The notes under the pieces were generated by a model. It had not been told where the DNA came from. It searched no databases and was given only the letters and a program-made list of their open reading frames with translations. A stretch of 64,000 bases of DNA from Pseudomonas parasichuanensis (GTDB taxonomy: Bacteria > Pseudomonadota > Gammaproteobacteria > Pseudomonadales > Pseudomonadaceae): contig NZ_BQHO01000031.1 in the NCBI RefSeq assembly GCF_021601385.1, positions 1 through 64,000 of the forward strand. The letters are read 5' to 3'. Shown here in pieces: positions 14,363 to 23,383 of this stretch (positions are counted from its first letter, which is position 1; every line of letters starts with the position of its first letter). The position numbers and the translations under genes were made by a program.

Positions 14363-15490
14363 ATGGAAATTGACATGAGTTATCAGGCGCCAGAGAGACG
14401 ATTTGAGTTCATACACTTATTGCGAGGAATCGCTCCAATACTTGTCATATGGGCGCACCTCGCCGACTGGTGGCCTACTGCGCAAGGTATTCATTGGGCC
14501 GGACAAGACATATGGACAGACTATGTCGTTAACCCTCTACGCCTTTCACAATTCGGCGGCCACCTAGGCGTAGTAATATTCTTTATAATTAGCGGCTTCG
14601 TTATAACTCACGCCTCACTAAGAGAAAGCAGAACCGAATTCTTCACAAGAAGACTCTTCAGGCTGGCTCCAATGCTAGTCCTATCCATTCTGCTTACTGT
14701 TTTAGCTGTAAGACTGAGCCAGTACTGGGGGCTTCCGAAGCCAATAGGCTCCGAAACCATAAAGCCACTGGACATATTTCTAAATATTACTCTGCTCTCT
14801 TGGTTTATTGGAACCCCCTGGGTATTGAGTGTGGCATGGACGCTATTGATTGAGGTTGCCTTCTACACAGCCGTTTTGCTTGCGATCCCTCTTAGGGATA
14901 GACACGTTACATCGACGTTTGTAATCCTTGCAATTTGCGTTTCGATGATCATCCCAATTCAGATGTTTTTTGACGCAAGCCAATACCTCGACAGGATCAT
15001 CTATCTTCCTTTCCTTATATTCGGGCGCTGCCTCTACTTCCTCAGAAAAAATCCATCATGGAAGTGGACTGTAATTTCCGCAATATGCATTGCCACTTTC
15101 TTCGGCCTGCACATTATGAGATTTGGAACAACCCTATGGACTGATAGCTACCCACCAATAACCACTTATGCAATTGCGATAATTGCATTTATTACATGCA
15201 TGTATGCACCCATCAAAAGAACGCCACAGCCATTCAGGTGGCTGGCAGACATTAGCTACTCTGCCTATCTTATACATCTTCCCGCTGGATCAGTTCTGCT
15301 TGGAGCCTTGACGCACTTTGGCTTCCCATTCTATTCCGCATTCTTCATTGCAGTCGCTATCTGCCTCGGCCTTTCAACCATCACATTCAAGACAATTGAA
15401 AGGCCTATGCAGAACTTCGGACGCTCGCTAACTACAGGAATGAGAGATAAAAGTTCTGCGGGAGGTGCAGACGGAAGGCTGCCTCGTTGA
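14363..15490 (+). CDS. Acyltransferase-3 family membrane O-acetyltransferase (moron)
   Basis: The 375-residue product starts with FEFIHLLRGIAPILVIWAHL, the catalytic-histidine helix of acyltransferase-3 (OafA-like) enzymes, then HLGVVIFFIISGFVI and RRLFRLAPMLVL, with about ten membrane segments. Such enzymes transfer acetyl groups to sugars of LPS or other surface glycans. It lies on the opposite strand between lysis and tail genes and is AT-rich, the pattern of a moron expressed in the lysogen. O-antigen modification that blocks other phages is the best guess. ATG 14375 is an alternative start. Confidence 0.85.
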   Translation: MEIDMSYQAPERRFEFIHLLRGIAPILVIWAHLADWWPTAQGIHWAGQDIWTDYVVNPLRLSQFGGHLGVVIFFIISGFVITHASLRESRTEFFTRRLFRLAPMLVLSILLTVLAVRLSQYWGLPKPIGSETIKPLDIFLNITLLSWFIGTPWVLSVAWTLLIEVAFYTAVLLAIPLRDRHVTSTFVILAICVSMIIPIQMFFDASQYLDRIIYLPFLIFGRCLYFLRKNPSWKWTVISAICIATFFGLHIMRFGTTLWTDSYPPITTYAIAIIAFITCMYAPIKRTPQPFRWLADISYSAYLIHLPAGSVLLGALTHFGFPFYSAFFIAVAICLGLSTITFKTIERPMQNFGRSLTTGMRDKSSAGGADGRLPR

Positions 15491-15500
15491 TGAGGCTTGG

Positions 15501-15938
15501 TCAGCCATCGGAGGGCGCTACCGGCCATTCGATTTGAGCCGGGTACTCCGCCTGCAACTCAATTCTGTTCAGGGCTACTCGGTACTGCTTCCACGACGTT
15601 AGCAGTACCTTTTCGGAATCCGCAGCATCACCAAGGTCAACCGCATCCTGGAGCGGTGCCACCATTGCGGCAGCTATCTGCATGCGATAGGTCTTCTCGG
15701 CAGAAGCCTCTGCCACCAGCTGCTCATGGGACGGCGCCGGCGCATCGATCCACGCCGGCAGCCCGTCTGCTCCCCCGGCGCGCACCTTCCCCACCGGAGC
15801 AGGAGTGATGGCGAACTCCTGGAACACCTCGTCCGAGGCCTGGACGCAGTCCTCTGGCCAATTGCCCGCCTGCTCGTAAACATCCCGCAAGGAGTCATCC
15901 AGGAAGGCATTCAGTAACTTGCTGTAGTAGTAGGACAT
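15501..15938 (-). CDS. Tail-fibre assembly chaperone
   Basis: The 145-residue product starts MSYYYSKLLNAFLDD. It has a PAWIDAPAPSHEQLVAEASAEK stretch, a helical middle and YPAQIEWPVAP near the end, all typical of tail-fibre assembly proteins. It follows the fibre gene directly (stop 15940-15942, start 15938), the usual fibre/chaperone order. ATG 15938 was taken rather than an upstream in-frame codon because it fits the family N-terminus. Confidence 0.8.
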   Translation of the reverse strand: MSYYYSKLLNAFLDDSLRDVYEQAGNWPEDCVQASDEVFQEFAITPAPVGKVRAGGADGLPAWIDAPAPSHEQLVAEASAEKTYRMQIAAAMVAPLQDAVDLGDAADSEKVLLTSWKQYRVALNRIELQAEYPAQIEWPVAPSDG

Positions 15939-15939
15939 G

Positions 15940-16830
15940 TCAGTACCCCAACGCGAAGGCAGCAACGGCAGCAACGCCGGTGTTCACTACGGTTTGAATG
16001 GTGGTCAGTGACGGCGGAGAAACTACCGCTGCATACTGAATAAGTGGGCCGCCAGGTACTGAGACAGTTGACCATTCAATAAGAACCGACGTTGGAAACG
16101 CAATCGGGAAATTGTCAACCTTGCCGCCAGTGCCAACACCGGTTTGAGTAACCCACTGCAAGATAAGCACTCGCTTGAATCCGCCGACGCTCACTGGAAA
16201 TTTTACATAACCAGTAGCAGAGAAAAGGCAAGGGAAGTCAGAGACGTTGACGGCATGCCTGACCTGAGTTGGTGCGGCTACCTGCAATGCGCCACCAGTG
16301 CTGGACACCAGCACCCATGAGCCACCACCGATAGATGTGTTGTATTGCAACCACACATCACCGCCAGAGATAATTTCTCCGCCCTGCAACGGAGCGTGCG
16401 CGCCACCGACTATGTCCTTAGCGCCAAGCCCGTTAGGATTGAAAGTACATGCCCCAGTGTTCGCAATGGAAGCCTTGTACTTAATTACCATGCCATCATT
16501 GAGCGCAGTTACTGGAGGGCTTAGTGTTGCCGTATGCGCGTTCGCAGTACCTCCACCAAGCACATACGTTCCGATACCTCTCCGGAATAAATTGAGTAAT
16601 GCGTCAAAATTTTGCGACGACCCAACCTTGTCCACATTTCCGTTTGGCGCTATTCCTGCCGCTGAAAGAAGCGACTGGAAAAAACCTTCCTTATCGTTAG
16701 CCCAATCTTTCTCAAGATAAGATCCATCTTTGGCGACCGGCGTGGTTCGATTCTTGAATGAACCTTGTGGATAGTCAGAAGATGGATTTCCGTATCGACC
16801 TGGGTAACGCTCGTTAAGCTTGAGTGACAT
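15940..16830 (-). CDS. Phage tail fibre protein
   Basis: The 296-residue product begins MSLKLNERYPGRYGNPSSDY, then an FFQSLLSAAGI helix. The middle has a TATLSPPVTALNDGMVIKYKA domain common in side-tail fibres. The C-terminal ~95 residues (GYVKFPVSVGGFKRVLILQW, FPIAFPTSV) resemble the gp53-like fibre-tip domain, which binds the host surface. It lies after the DUF2612-type protein (16832) and before its chaperone, in one long minus-strand tail operon. Confidence 0.83.
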   Translation of the reverse strand: MSLKLNERYPGRYGNPSSDYPQGSFKNRTTPVAKDGSYLEKDWANDKEGFFQSLLSAAGIAPNGNVDKVGSSQNFDALLNLFRRGIGTYVLGGGTANAHTATLSPPVTALNDGMVIKYKASIANTGACTFNPNGLGAKDIVGGAHAPLQGGEIISGGDVWLQYNTSIGGGSWVLVSSTGGALQVAAPTQVRHAVNVSDFPCLFSATGYVKFPVSVGGFKRVLILQWVTQTGVGTGGKVDNFPIAFPTSVLIEWSTVSVPGGPLIQYAAVVSPPSLTTIQTVVNTGVAAVAAFALGY

Positions 16831-16831
16831 T

Positions 16832-17473
16832 TTAAGCTCCTGTATATCCTGCAAATTCTGCTTCTTCGTCACCGAACTCGGCATCCATATCGCCAAACTC
16901 GACCATTCCGAAACCTTCAAGGAAGCCGTTAAACCTAACTGCCTGTGGCTTCGGTACGAGCCCTTCGTTCAGTAGAGCGAATCTCTCAAGGTTGGTTATC
17001 TGTCCATAAAATTCGATGCTGAACGACATGTCTTCACCATCCGTAACGCGCAGTACTTCGGCATTCGGTAGAAGGAAGTTCATGCCATACAGAATGTTTT
17101 CTATGGTGGCGTCACCGTTGTTCTTGACGATTTTCGCCTTTATCACCAGCCGGTAGAGCTCATCCGATAGAACCCCGTCCTGGCTGATGGTGAGCGCGCT
17201 GAACATGGCGTCATCATCACCGAACTCAGATCCATCGGTCAGGTCGAATAGTCCAGGATTGAGCGGGGTTGTACCTACGAAGCTTCTAGGGGCGACAACT
17301 ATTCGACCGATGGTGTTCAGCTGTTCGCCTTCAGCGCTATCGATGTCATAACTATTTCGAACTGCCTCTGCTGCAGCTTCAATGCTGCCGCCCATCTCTC
17401 TAGCAATGGCGTACCATGCCACTGCCTTAGGCTTGTTCTGGTATTGAGCGTATATCCTGTCAGGAATGTTCAT
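16832..17473 (-). CDS. Phage tail/baseplate protein (DUF2612-like)
   Basis: The 213-residue product begins MNIPDRIYAQYQNKPKAVAW. It contains EQLNTIGRIVVAPRSFV, a DDDAMFSALTISQ stretch and YGMNFLLPNAEV, as in the DUF2612 family that connects baseplate wedges with fibres. The C-terminus repeats a MVEFGDMDAEFGDEEAEF motif that recalls internal EFGDDDAMF. Start ATG 17473 overlaps the baseplate J stop by one base (TGATG). Confidence 0.75.
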   Translation of the reverse strand: MNIPDRIYAQYQNKPKAVAWYAIAREMGGSIEAAAEAVRNSYDIDSAEGEQLNTIGRIVVAPRSFVGTTPLNPGLFDLTDGSEFGDDDAMFSALTISQDGVLSDELYRLVIKAKIVKNNGDATIENILYGMNFLLPNAEVLRVTDGEDMSFSIEFYGQITNLERFALLNEGLVPKPQAVRFNGFLEGFGMVEFGDMDAEFGDEEAEFAGYTGA

Positions 17474-18693
17474 CAGGTCACCGTCACGTTGACGTTGGCG
17501 GATGTCCATCTCGACATCTGGTTGTAGGCAATCGCCAGCGTCCCTGTCGATCCATTTAGGTTTGACAAGGCGATGTTGATGTAGCTATTCCCATACGCGC
17601 CGATCACTTTGTTGACAGGGGTCAGAGCCGTGCTGAACGGGACAGATTCACCAATATCGAAGCCCGTGATCTTGAATCCAACATCCGCTGGGATAAGCTC
17701 ACCCTGTGCGAACTCGACGACCGCGTCCTTGATCTCCTGATCAATGGTCGATGGAAGCGTGCCGTCGCTGACCAGGGTTATATTGAGAATCGCGTCGACG
17801 TATATAGGTCGGCTTGCCTTGATTACCTTCTTGTTGGCTGGGTAGTTGGGCGAAGTAACCTCGACCGAAAAAGGTGTTCCCGCCTGATACAGCCGCGCGC
17901 CAGGATTTTTTTTCAGATATATCGCCATGGCGACATCGGAATCTGTGCCGCCATCAATGATGGGGGCAATCGAGTGCGCCGGGAGACCATAGGGGTTATC
18001 AGCAGATACAGCAGCGCTGTTTGTGTCGTTCTCGTAGATCTTCGCCCGACGAACTCCAGCTACACCGAACAGTTGACCCAACATTGAATCAATCTGGTTG
18101 TTGCCAGGCTTTCCCACGGCAGTCGCGCGAGTGACGCGCAGCTGCTCATCGGTCTGGGCGTCAGTGCCTGGCGTTGCTGGTGCAGTGTTTGTTGCGGAAG
18201 AAAGCCCTGCGACCACGTCGACTATCCGGGTGATCGTCCCTGCGTCCGCCTGCGTCGGCCCGACAACCGTGCAGGTAGCATTTACCGTCGCGCTTCCAGA
18301 TGAGTCAGCCGTCACCGTCTGGTCGATTGACCACCGGCTGCCGTTGATTGTCGACTCGAATCGAGTTCCAGAGATTATTACGGTACCAGGTGTGGCCGTC
18401 AGTGTAAGGGCTACGCTGGATCCTGATCCGCTCGATCGTGTGGTGCCGGTCAGCGAACAGACGATATCAAGGTCTGTCCTCTTTGCCTTGTTCGGGTCTT
18501 TGGAGTTGTATGCCTGCTGCAGGGTCTCGTCGAGCGCGTAGAAAATCTCCGCGTCGTGCGCCATCTTGAGGCCGTCAGGTGTTGACGGGTCAAGGTTCCA
18601 CAGCGGGTCGATATCGATGTAGAACTGGCGCTCTTGGGCAAACCATTCATTTTGAGTCTGCAACACGTAGCCGGTCGAAGTCAGGCTAGCCAT
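17473..18693 (-). CDS. Baseplate J-like protein
   Basis: The 406-residue product matches the gpJ/gp6 baseplate wedge family: an LWNLDPSTPDGLKMAHDAE N-terminus, a DEQLRVTR motif in the middle (ATPGTDAQTDEQLRVTRAT), and a C-terminal QGELIPADVGFKITGFDIGE region. It forms the ring of the contractile-tail baseplate. It overlaps the preceding gene (18686) by eight bases and is part of a compact tail operon. Confidence 0.88.
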   Translation of the reverse strand: MASLTSTGYVLQTQNEWFAQERQFYIDIDPLWNLDPSTPDGLKMAHDAEIFYALDETLQQAYNSKDPNKAKRTDLDIVCSLTGTTRSSGSGSSVALTLTATPGTVIISGTRFESTINGSRWSIDQTVTADSSGSATVNATCTVVGPTQADAGTITRIVDVVAGLSSATNTAPATPGTDAQTDEQLRVTRATAVGKPGNNQIDSMLGQLFGVAGVRRAKIYENDTNSAAVSADNPYGLPAHSIAPIIDGGTDSDVAMAIYLKKNPGARLYQAGTPFSVEVTSPNYPANKKVIKASRPIYVDAILNITLVSDGTLPSTIDQEIKDAVVEFAQGELIPADVGFKITGFDIGESVPFSTALTPVNKVIGAYGNSYINIALSNLNGSTGTLAIAYNQMSRWTSANVNVTVT

Positions 18694-19036
18694 TCAGTGT
18701 TACCTCTTCCAGACCGAACTCGGTAAGAATCCCAGCAGTTACGCTGTAGGTGCGGTTGTTGATGTCGAAATCCGCAGAGAAGCTGGTGAGGCGCACGACG
18801 CCTTGAGTGTTTGCGATCCGCGCCCGCAGCGCCGCTTCGGCAGCAGATAGGCTGGCGAATTTGCCGAGAATTTGTTCGTACCACGGCGTGCCGTCGGTGA
18901 CGTCGCGAAAGTATTCGCCCAGGAAGAGGCGAAGCCTTGTCAGAACGGTCTGAGCAATTTCTGACTTTCCGCTTATGAACTGCTGCCCACGCGTCACGAT
19001 GTCGCCAGTTTCGTCGTCTAGTCTGCGTACGGTCAT
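18686..19036 (-). CDS. Baseplate wedge protein (gp25/W-like)
   Basis: The 116-residue product starts MTVRRLDDETGDIVTRGQQF and contains TRLRLFLGEYFRDVTDGTPWYEQILGK, the conserved segment of small wedge proteins that precede baseplate J. ADFDINNRTYSVTAGILTEFG follows. ATG 19036 overlaps the stop of the spike gene (ATGA). The assignment rests on this motif and the position directly before gpJ. Confidence 0.75.
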   Translation of the reverse strand: MTVRRLDDETGDIVTRGQQFISGKSEIAQTVLTRLRLFLGEYFRDVTDGTPWYEQILGKFASLSAAEAALRARIANTQGVVRLTSFSADFDINNRTYSVTAGILTEFGLEEVTLNG

Positions 19037-19740
19037 ATGATCGGCCCATCCGAGATTTGGTTGCCGCGCGTAACGCCGGTGGTCCTGTGGGTATCCAGCG
19101 ATATGCCAGCGGCAGTGATTACGTCACCGCCGGGCGTGATCTTCAGGCCGTTAATTAAGAAAGTTCCATCAGCCTGAAGCTGAAAGCTTCCTGCGCCGTT
19201 CTGCATGAGGGTCGTTCCATCTGGCAGCACATCAAACTTCGCGACACCGTTATCCATGGAGATGCTGTTGTCGTTTTTCAGCCAAACAAACTGGGCACCA
19301 GCCTTATTGCGCAGACGCACCCCATTGTTTTGAAAGTCTGGAAGAGCATGAGGCTTTGACCTGAATCCGGGCAGGAACATGGCATCCTGCATGTTATGGA
19401 AGCGTCCAACCGGGTTCGAGGCGATACCGCCACTCTGCACCCACCCGTCAATGCAGCGCTGAGAGAAAAGGATGTCGCCCTCGCAGCCTGGGTCGATCTG
19501 GTACTCCATGCAATAGTCGCCGCCCGGGAAGTGCACAGGAACCTCGATGATCGGCGGGACGGTGAACTCCGCGCCGTTAATGTCCACTCGTAGAACGCCG
19601 ACTTGTAACTGGGCTAGCTGGGTTTCCGCATCGAAAGTCAGAACGTGCCCAGGTATAGACGTGCAAACCCCTTTCATAACTTCACGAAAGGCGTCACGAA
19701 GCATCTTGGCCTGTTTTGCGCGGCCTTCTGTTCTAACCAT
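19033..19740 (-). CDS. Baseplate spike protein (Gp138 N-terminal domain)
   Basis: The 235-residue product has CTSIPGHVLTFDAETQLAQLQ, an OB-fold start as in Gp138/gpV-type spike proteins. DGWVQSGG and a phage-spike beta-helical stretch (KFDVLPDGTTLMQNGAGSF) follow, and it ends DVITAAGISLDTHRTTGVTRGN, typical of the needle tip. It pierces the outer membrane during injection. Start 19740; it overlaps the wedge gene by ATGA. Confidence 0.8.
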   Translation of the reverse strand: MVRTEGRAKQAKMLRDAFREVMKGVCTSIPGHVLTFDAETQLAQLQVGVLRVDINGAEFTVPPIIEVPVHFPGGDYCMEYQIDPGCEGDILFSQRCIDGWVQSGGIASNPVGRFHNMQDAMFLPGFRSKPHALPDFQNNGVRLRNKAGAQFVWLKNDNSISMDNGVAKFDVLPDGTTLMQNGAGSFQLQADGTFLINGLKITPGGDVITAAGISLDTHRTTGVTRGNQISDGPII

Positions 19741-19774
19741 GCGAACCTCTTGATCTCGTAGCGTTGGCGATAGA

Positions 19775-21190
19775 TCAGCGCACGAACTGCTGTCCTCGCA
19801 TGTAGGCGGTGTTCACCGATGCGACGGCCTCACCGCGGGTGATTTTCCCGTCACGATTTACATCGAGACCTGAGTTCGCTGCGTACTCGCGCTGGTATGG
19901 TCCGGTGTCTCGCTCCCACATGACATAGGAGTCAGGGCGCCCTATAGCGGCCGGCCATAGCACGGCAAGATAGGCGTCGCCGAGGTTACGGATTCTTCCC
20001 GCGTAGGTCTGGTAGTAGGACTCGACATAGTCGAGCTGGCGCACCGCCGTCATGCGCGCAAGCTGAGCCGTAGTGGTACCCAGCCCAACCGCAGTCGGCT
20101 CAATGAACTGGATAAGGCCTGTGGCCGAGCTGCCTGGGTTGCGAGCCGCGGGGCTGAATGTGTATCCAGTTTCGAAGCCCATCACAGCCATTAACCAGTT
20201 CGGGTCTATCGACTGCCGTCCTGCAATATCCCGTGTCTTTACCCTGAACGCCTGGTCAACCCTTGCACCCCAGATCAGCTTACCGTTCTCGGGGGTGGCA
20301 GATTGCATCAGCGGAGGCGTTGTGCCGGCGCGCAGTCCGTCGATTTCAGTCTTCCACACATCACCATGCGAATCGCCCGAGTGCTTCAGCGAGAAGACGT
20401 TGTATTCGCCGTTCGCGCTGGCATCCCCACTGATTTCCGACACATAGAGATTGCCGGTGTTGAACGTGGCGAACTCACTTTCAACGTTTATCTTCCCATT
20501 GATTCGCAGGGACGGATTTAGCTGGACAGATACGAACACGCCCAGGCCATCCGGGCCTCTAGACACTTCAGGGATACCGATCATCCCGCTGAACTGGTCG
20601 ACCTGTACAGGGCTCGCAATGCGGGGAAGTTCAGGTTTCGTAATGACGATGCGACCGCGATCCTGCATCCAGTCGAACTTGTAGGCATAGGAAAGATCAG
20701 CGAATGCTGAAGGGATGTCACCATCAACCACAAGTCCAGAGGCAAGCGGCTTGGCGTCGGCGAACTGACTGTTGTCGATGTCAATCGGCAGCGGCCACGC
20801 CCTGGCCAGGGCGCGCAATACCTCCTCGACCCTCGTGCCAACCCCGAACGAGATCTGTGCAGAAGCTCGGTCAATAGCCGGCTGCCCAGACCGGCAGATC
20901 AGGCGCGTGATGATCTCTGGCGCACCTGGCTCGCGCTCCCTCAGTGAGTTGGTAACGTAGCCAGTGAAAACCGCGTCGATGTTATCGGTATATCCAGCGC
21001 GGAAGACGATGCTTGACCCCTGGGGAATCGTCGATAACTTATTTGCGTTATATAGCCTGATGTCTGCGAACGAGATCGCATCTCCCGGAGAAATGTCGAT
21101 ATCGAATAGGCATCTGAACTGCCGCCGACCTACCTGCTCGGACATGTACGGCTGCCCATTGATGTCCACGGACCATGCTCGCTCTCTCAT
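19775..21190 (-). CDS. Baseplate hub with C-terminal lytic transglycosylase domain
   Basis: The product is 471 residues from ATG 21190 (MRERAWSVDINGQPYM), which overlaps the preceding stop by ATGA. Residues 1-300 resemble phage hub proteins (SFADIRLYNANKLS, VFTGYVTNSLRE). The last ~160 residues are an SLT-type muramidase: PNWLMAVMGFETGYTF with the catalytic Glu, then GSSATGLIQFIEPTA and AYLAVLWPAA. An EF-hand-like DVNRDGKITRGE motif that may bind calcium lies near the end. It opens peptidoglycan during DNA injection. Confidence 0.82.
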   Translation of the reverse strand: MRERAWSVDINGQPYMSEQVGRRQFRCLFDIDISPGDAISFADIRLYNANKLSTIPQGSSIVFRAGYTDNIDAVFTGYVTNSLREREPGAPEIITRLICRSGQPAIDRASAQISFGVGTRVEEVLRALARAWPLPIDIDNSQFADAKPLASGLVVDGDIPSAFADLSYAYKFDWMQDRGRIVITKPELPRIASPVQVDQFSGMIGIPEVSRGPDGLGVFVSVQLNPSLRINGKINVESEFATFNTGNLYVSEISGDASANGEYNVFSLKHSGDSHGDVWKTEIDGLRAGTTPPLMQSATPENGKLIWGARVDQAFRVKTRDIAGRQSIDPNWLMAVMGFETGYTFSPAARNPGSSATGLIQFIEPTAVGLGTTTAQLARMTAVRQLDYVESYYQTYAGRIRNLGDAYLAVLWPAAIGRPDSYVMWERDTGPYQREYAANSGLDVNRDGKITRGEAVASVNTAYMRGQQFVR

Positions 21191-21495
21191 GCGCTCACCG
21201 GGGGAGGTACCCATACTAGATGGTTGTCAGTTCCGAGGTTGTCGAGGGTAACGTCGCTTCCGGTAAATACAAGCTGCCCGATTCCAGTCCGATAGCTCTG
21301 GATCACATCGCTACCTGGCTCGAGCATTGCCCCAGAAACAATTCGACTACCATCGCGCAGCAGATTCATTGACCAAGCTGGAAGGTCCAGGTACGAAATG
21401 AAGTCCACTTCGAAGTCGATCAAGTTGTCGCCAAGCTGCACAGAGAACCGCTGGTGGGCGTTGGCCGCGCCTGACCTTAAAGGGATCACGTACAT
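21187..21495 (-). CDS. Small baseplate plug-like protein
   Basis: The 102-residue beta-rich product (MYVIPLRSGAANAHQRFSVQ, then LPAWSMNLLRDGSRIVSGAM) resembles the small baseplate plug proteins of simple contractile-tail phages (DUF6983/Pam3 gp18 type). It is coupled to the preceding gene by TGATG at 21495 and overlaps the hub gene. Family assignment by eye only. Confidence 0.6.
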   Translation of the reverse strand: MYVIPLRSGAANAHQRFSVQLGDNLIDFEVDFISYLDLPAWSMNLLRDGSRIVSGAMLEPGSDVIQSYRTGIGQLVFTGSDVTLDNLGTDNHLVWVPPPVSA

Positions 21496-22151
21496 CAGAG
21501 TACTCCATCAAGGATATCGTTGACGGCGCTCGACACGGCATCGTTGGCTTCTTTTGCGATCGCCTGGCCGCGCTTGATCGCCCTGGATAGAGCGCTTTGC
21601 GAGGGGTCACCCTCCCGCAACTGCGGAATTGAACACTCCGTATCCCGAGCGATCCTGTCTAGCTCAATAACCTCCTGGAGCTCGACAACAAACTCAAGAC
21701 CACCTTCATTGCGTGGCTCTTTAGTCCGCGACAAGCGGGTTATGGCCATGTTCTTAAGCAGGATGTCACCGGCGTCTATGTCGAAAGGGTCAGCTGACTG
21801 CATCAACCAGATCAGGAAGTCCAATGTGGTGCTTGCCCTGGTCTGATCGCTGCCGGCCAAGAAGCCAGCAGATAGGCCAGCTATCGTAGAAACAATTGGA
21901 TTGCTGGTGATGTTCGATAAGGCCCCTCCTAGGAAGTCAGTCAGTTGAACCTTGACCGGGTTGTTGCTGATAGATCCAGTCATCGTCCATTTGAACGGGT
22001 TGAGGATCCTGTGATCAGAGATTCGAACACCCGACTCGATCGGAAACGACGTGATCGTTACAGACACATCCAGGGTGTCTTCAAGAACTGCATCGAATGA
22101 GTAGCCGGCAATCGTTGGAGCCTGACGGGTGAAGATATTGACGATACTCAA
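21495..22151 (-). CDS. Phage tail protein, probable Dit-like/baseplate component
   Basis: The 218-residue product begins MSIVNIFTRQAPTIAGYSFD. Its first half is beta-rich (DVSVTITSFPIESGVRISDH), and a helical C-terminal region is rich in Ala and charged residues. The order tape measure - this - plug - hub matches myovirus modules in which this position is a tail-terminator or hub-adaptor protein. Three bases separate it from the tape-measure gene. Confidence 0.6.
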   Translation of the reverse strand: MSIVNIFTRQAPTIAGYSFDAVLEDTLDVSVTITSFPIESGVRISDHRILNPFKWTMTGSISNNPVKVQLTDFLGGALSNITSNPIVSTIAGLSAGFLAGSDQTRASTTLDFLIWLMQSADPFDIDAGDILLKNMAITRLSRTKEPRNEGGLEFVVELQEVIELDRIARDTECSIPQLREGDPSQSALSRAIKRGQAIAKEANDAVSSAVNDILDGVL

Positions 22152-22153
22152 GG

Positions 22154-23383
22154 CTATCGCTCCGTGGTCGTTGCCAGGTCACTCAACGTCTCGTAATTCT
22201 GGCGCTCATTCACCTGCATGATTTTGCTTTCTAGAGCCTGCCCGTCGAGCTGGATGGTCATGTCTAGGTTGTTTTGCACCTTTAATGGAGCTCTGGTAAG
22301 CGCTCCCGCCAGCGCCTCGGCGCTGGCTTGGCGGTCCTCATTTTTCGCGTCCCGGTCAACCGCCGGCACACTGTCGATGACACCTATGTCTCCGTAGACC
22401 TCTGATTTTTTTAGCTGAATGTGATCGTAGCCTGGCATGGGATCTGCGCGCTCATCGCCTTGAGGCCATATGCTGCGCTGTTCAGGCGGCGAAAGCTGAG
22501 GCGACGCCCGATCTTCGGCGAGGTAACCGGCATCCTGTGCCTGTTCTCTATGATCGCGATCTCCTGGCGCGAACACCTCGTTGATCAACTGCAGTGGACT
22601 TTTTATCGCCTTCAGCCCGGTAATTTCTTTCAGCCAGTCGTCGAACTCACGGGAAGCCTGGCCGTAGCCTGGTAGCTTGCCGTTCAAGTACTCGCTCAGC
22701 TCGCTTGCGCCTATTGCGCCACCGACAGTCGCTAAGCCAAACGTGCCAGCAGATGAGGCTGCGCCACCAACAGCGCCCAAGCCAATCTTTGAGGCGGCAA
22801 CTCCGGCCAGCGACGCCCCCGCAGACAAGCCTACTGCTGCGGTTGCACCGTCGTTCTCTGCTGCATAGTCGATGGCCTTAGAGATGCCTTCTCGGTTGTT
22901 CTCAATCAGCTTGTTCAGCCAATTGCTCGCGCCGATGAGGCTGGGGAGGAACTTGTCCGCCAGCTCATTGCGCACGCCTTCGATGACAAGGCCCAGCTCT
23001 GCCGAACTCTCGCGTAACTTCCTGCTGTTCTCGGTAAGGCCATCAAGGTCGCCGGCCAGACCATTTGCCTTTTTGGCCAGGCTGTCCAGCTGATCAGCTC
23101 CGCCCGAAAGAGCTCTGAAGGTCGCATCAGACAGGCCAAGCGCGTTTTGCACTTGAGCCCTCTGCCCCTCATCCAGGCGAGGGATCATGTCGGACAGAGC
23201 CCGCATGAACTCCTCGCCGGTGTTGGTCTGGTACAGCGAGCTGACGTCAATTCCGGCGGTGGCCAGGTCGCCCACAGGACCAGCATCACCCTTCAGGCGC
23301 AGGTTGTTCTGTATTTCCTCGAAGCGGGTGATTGCCTCAAGGGCCTCGCTCACCTCGCCACCCATCAGCCGTACGGATCTCAC
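22154..23383 (-). pseudogene. Tail tape-measure protein, 3' portion only
   Basis: About 405 residues of a tape-measure protein are present: a helical region (ALGLSDATFRALSGGADQLD), a Gly/Ala-rich hydrophobic stretch (GLSAGASLAGVAASKIG) and a C-terminal MTIQLDGQALESKIMQV segment typical of minor tail proteins. The frame is open to GTG 23383, but from about 23370 the DNA reads as a bacterial phosphatase gene on the other strand. The 5' part is therefore missing. Such genes are usually longer, and the head, portal and capsid genes that should follow on the same side are absent. Confidence 0.75.
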
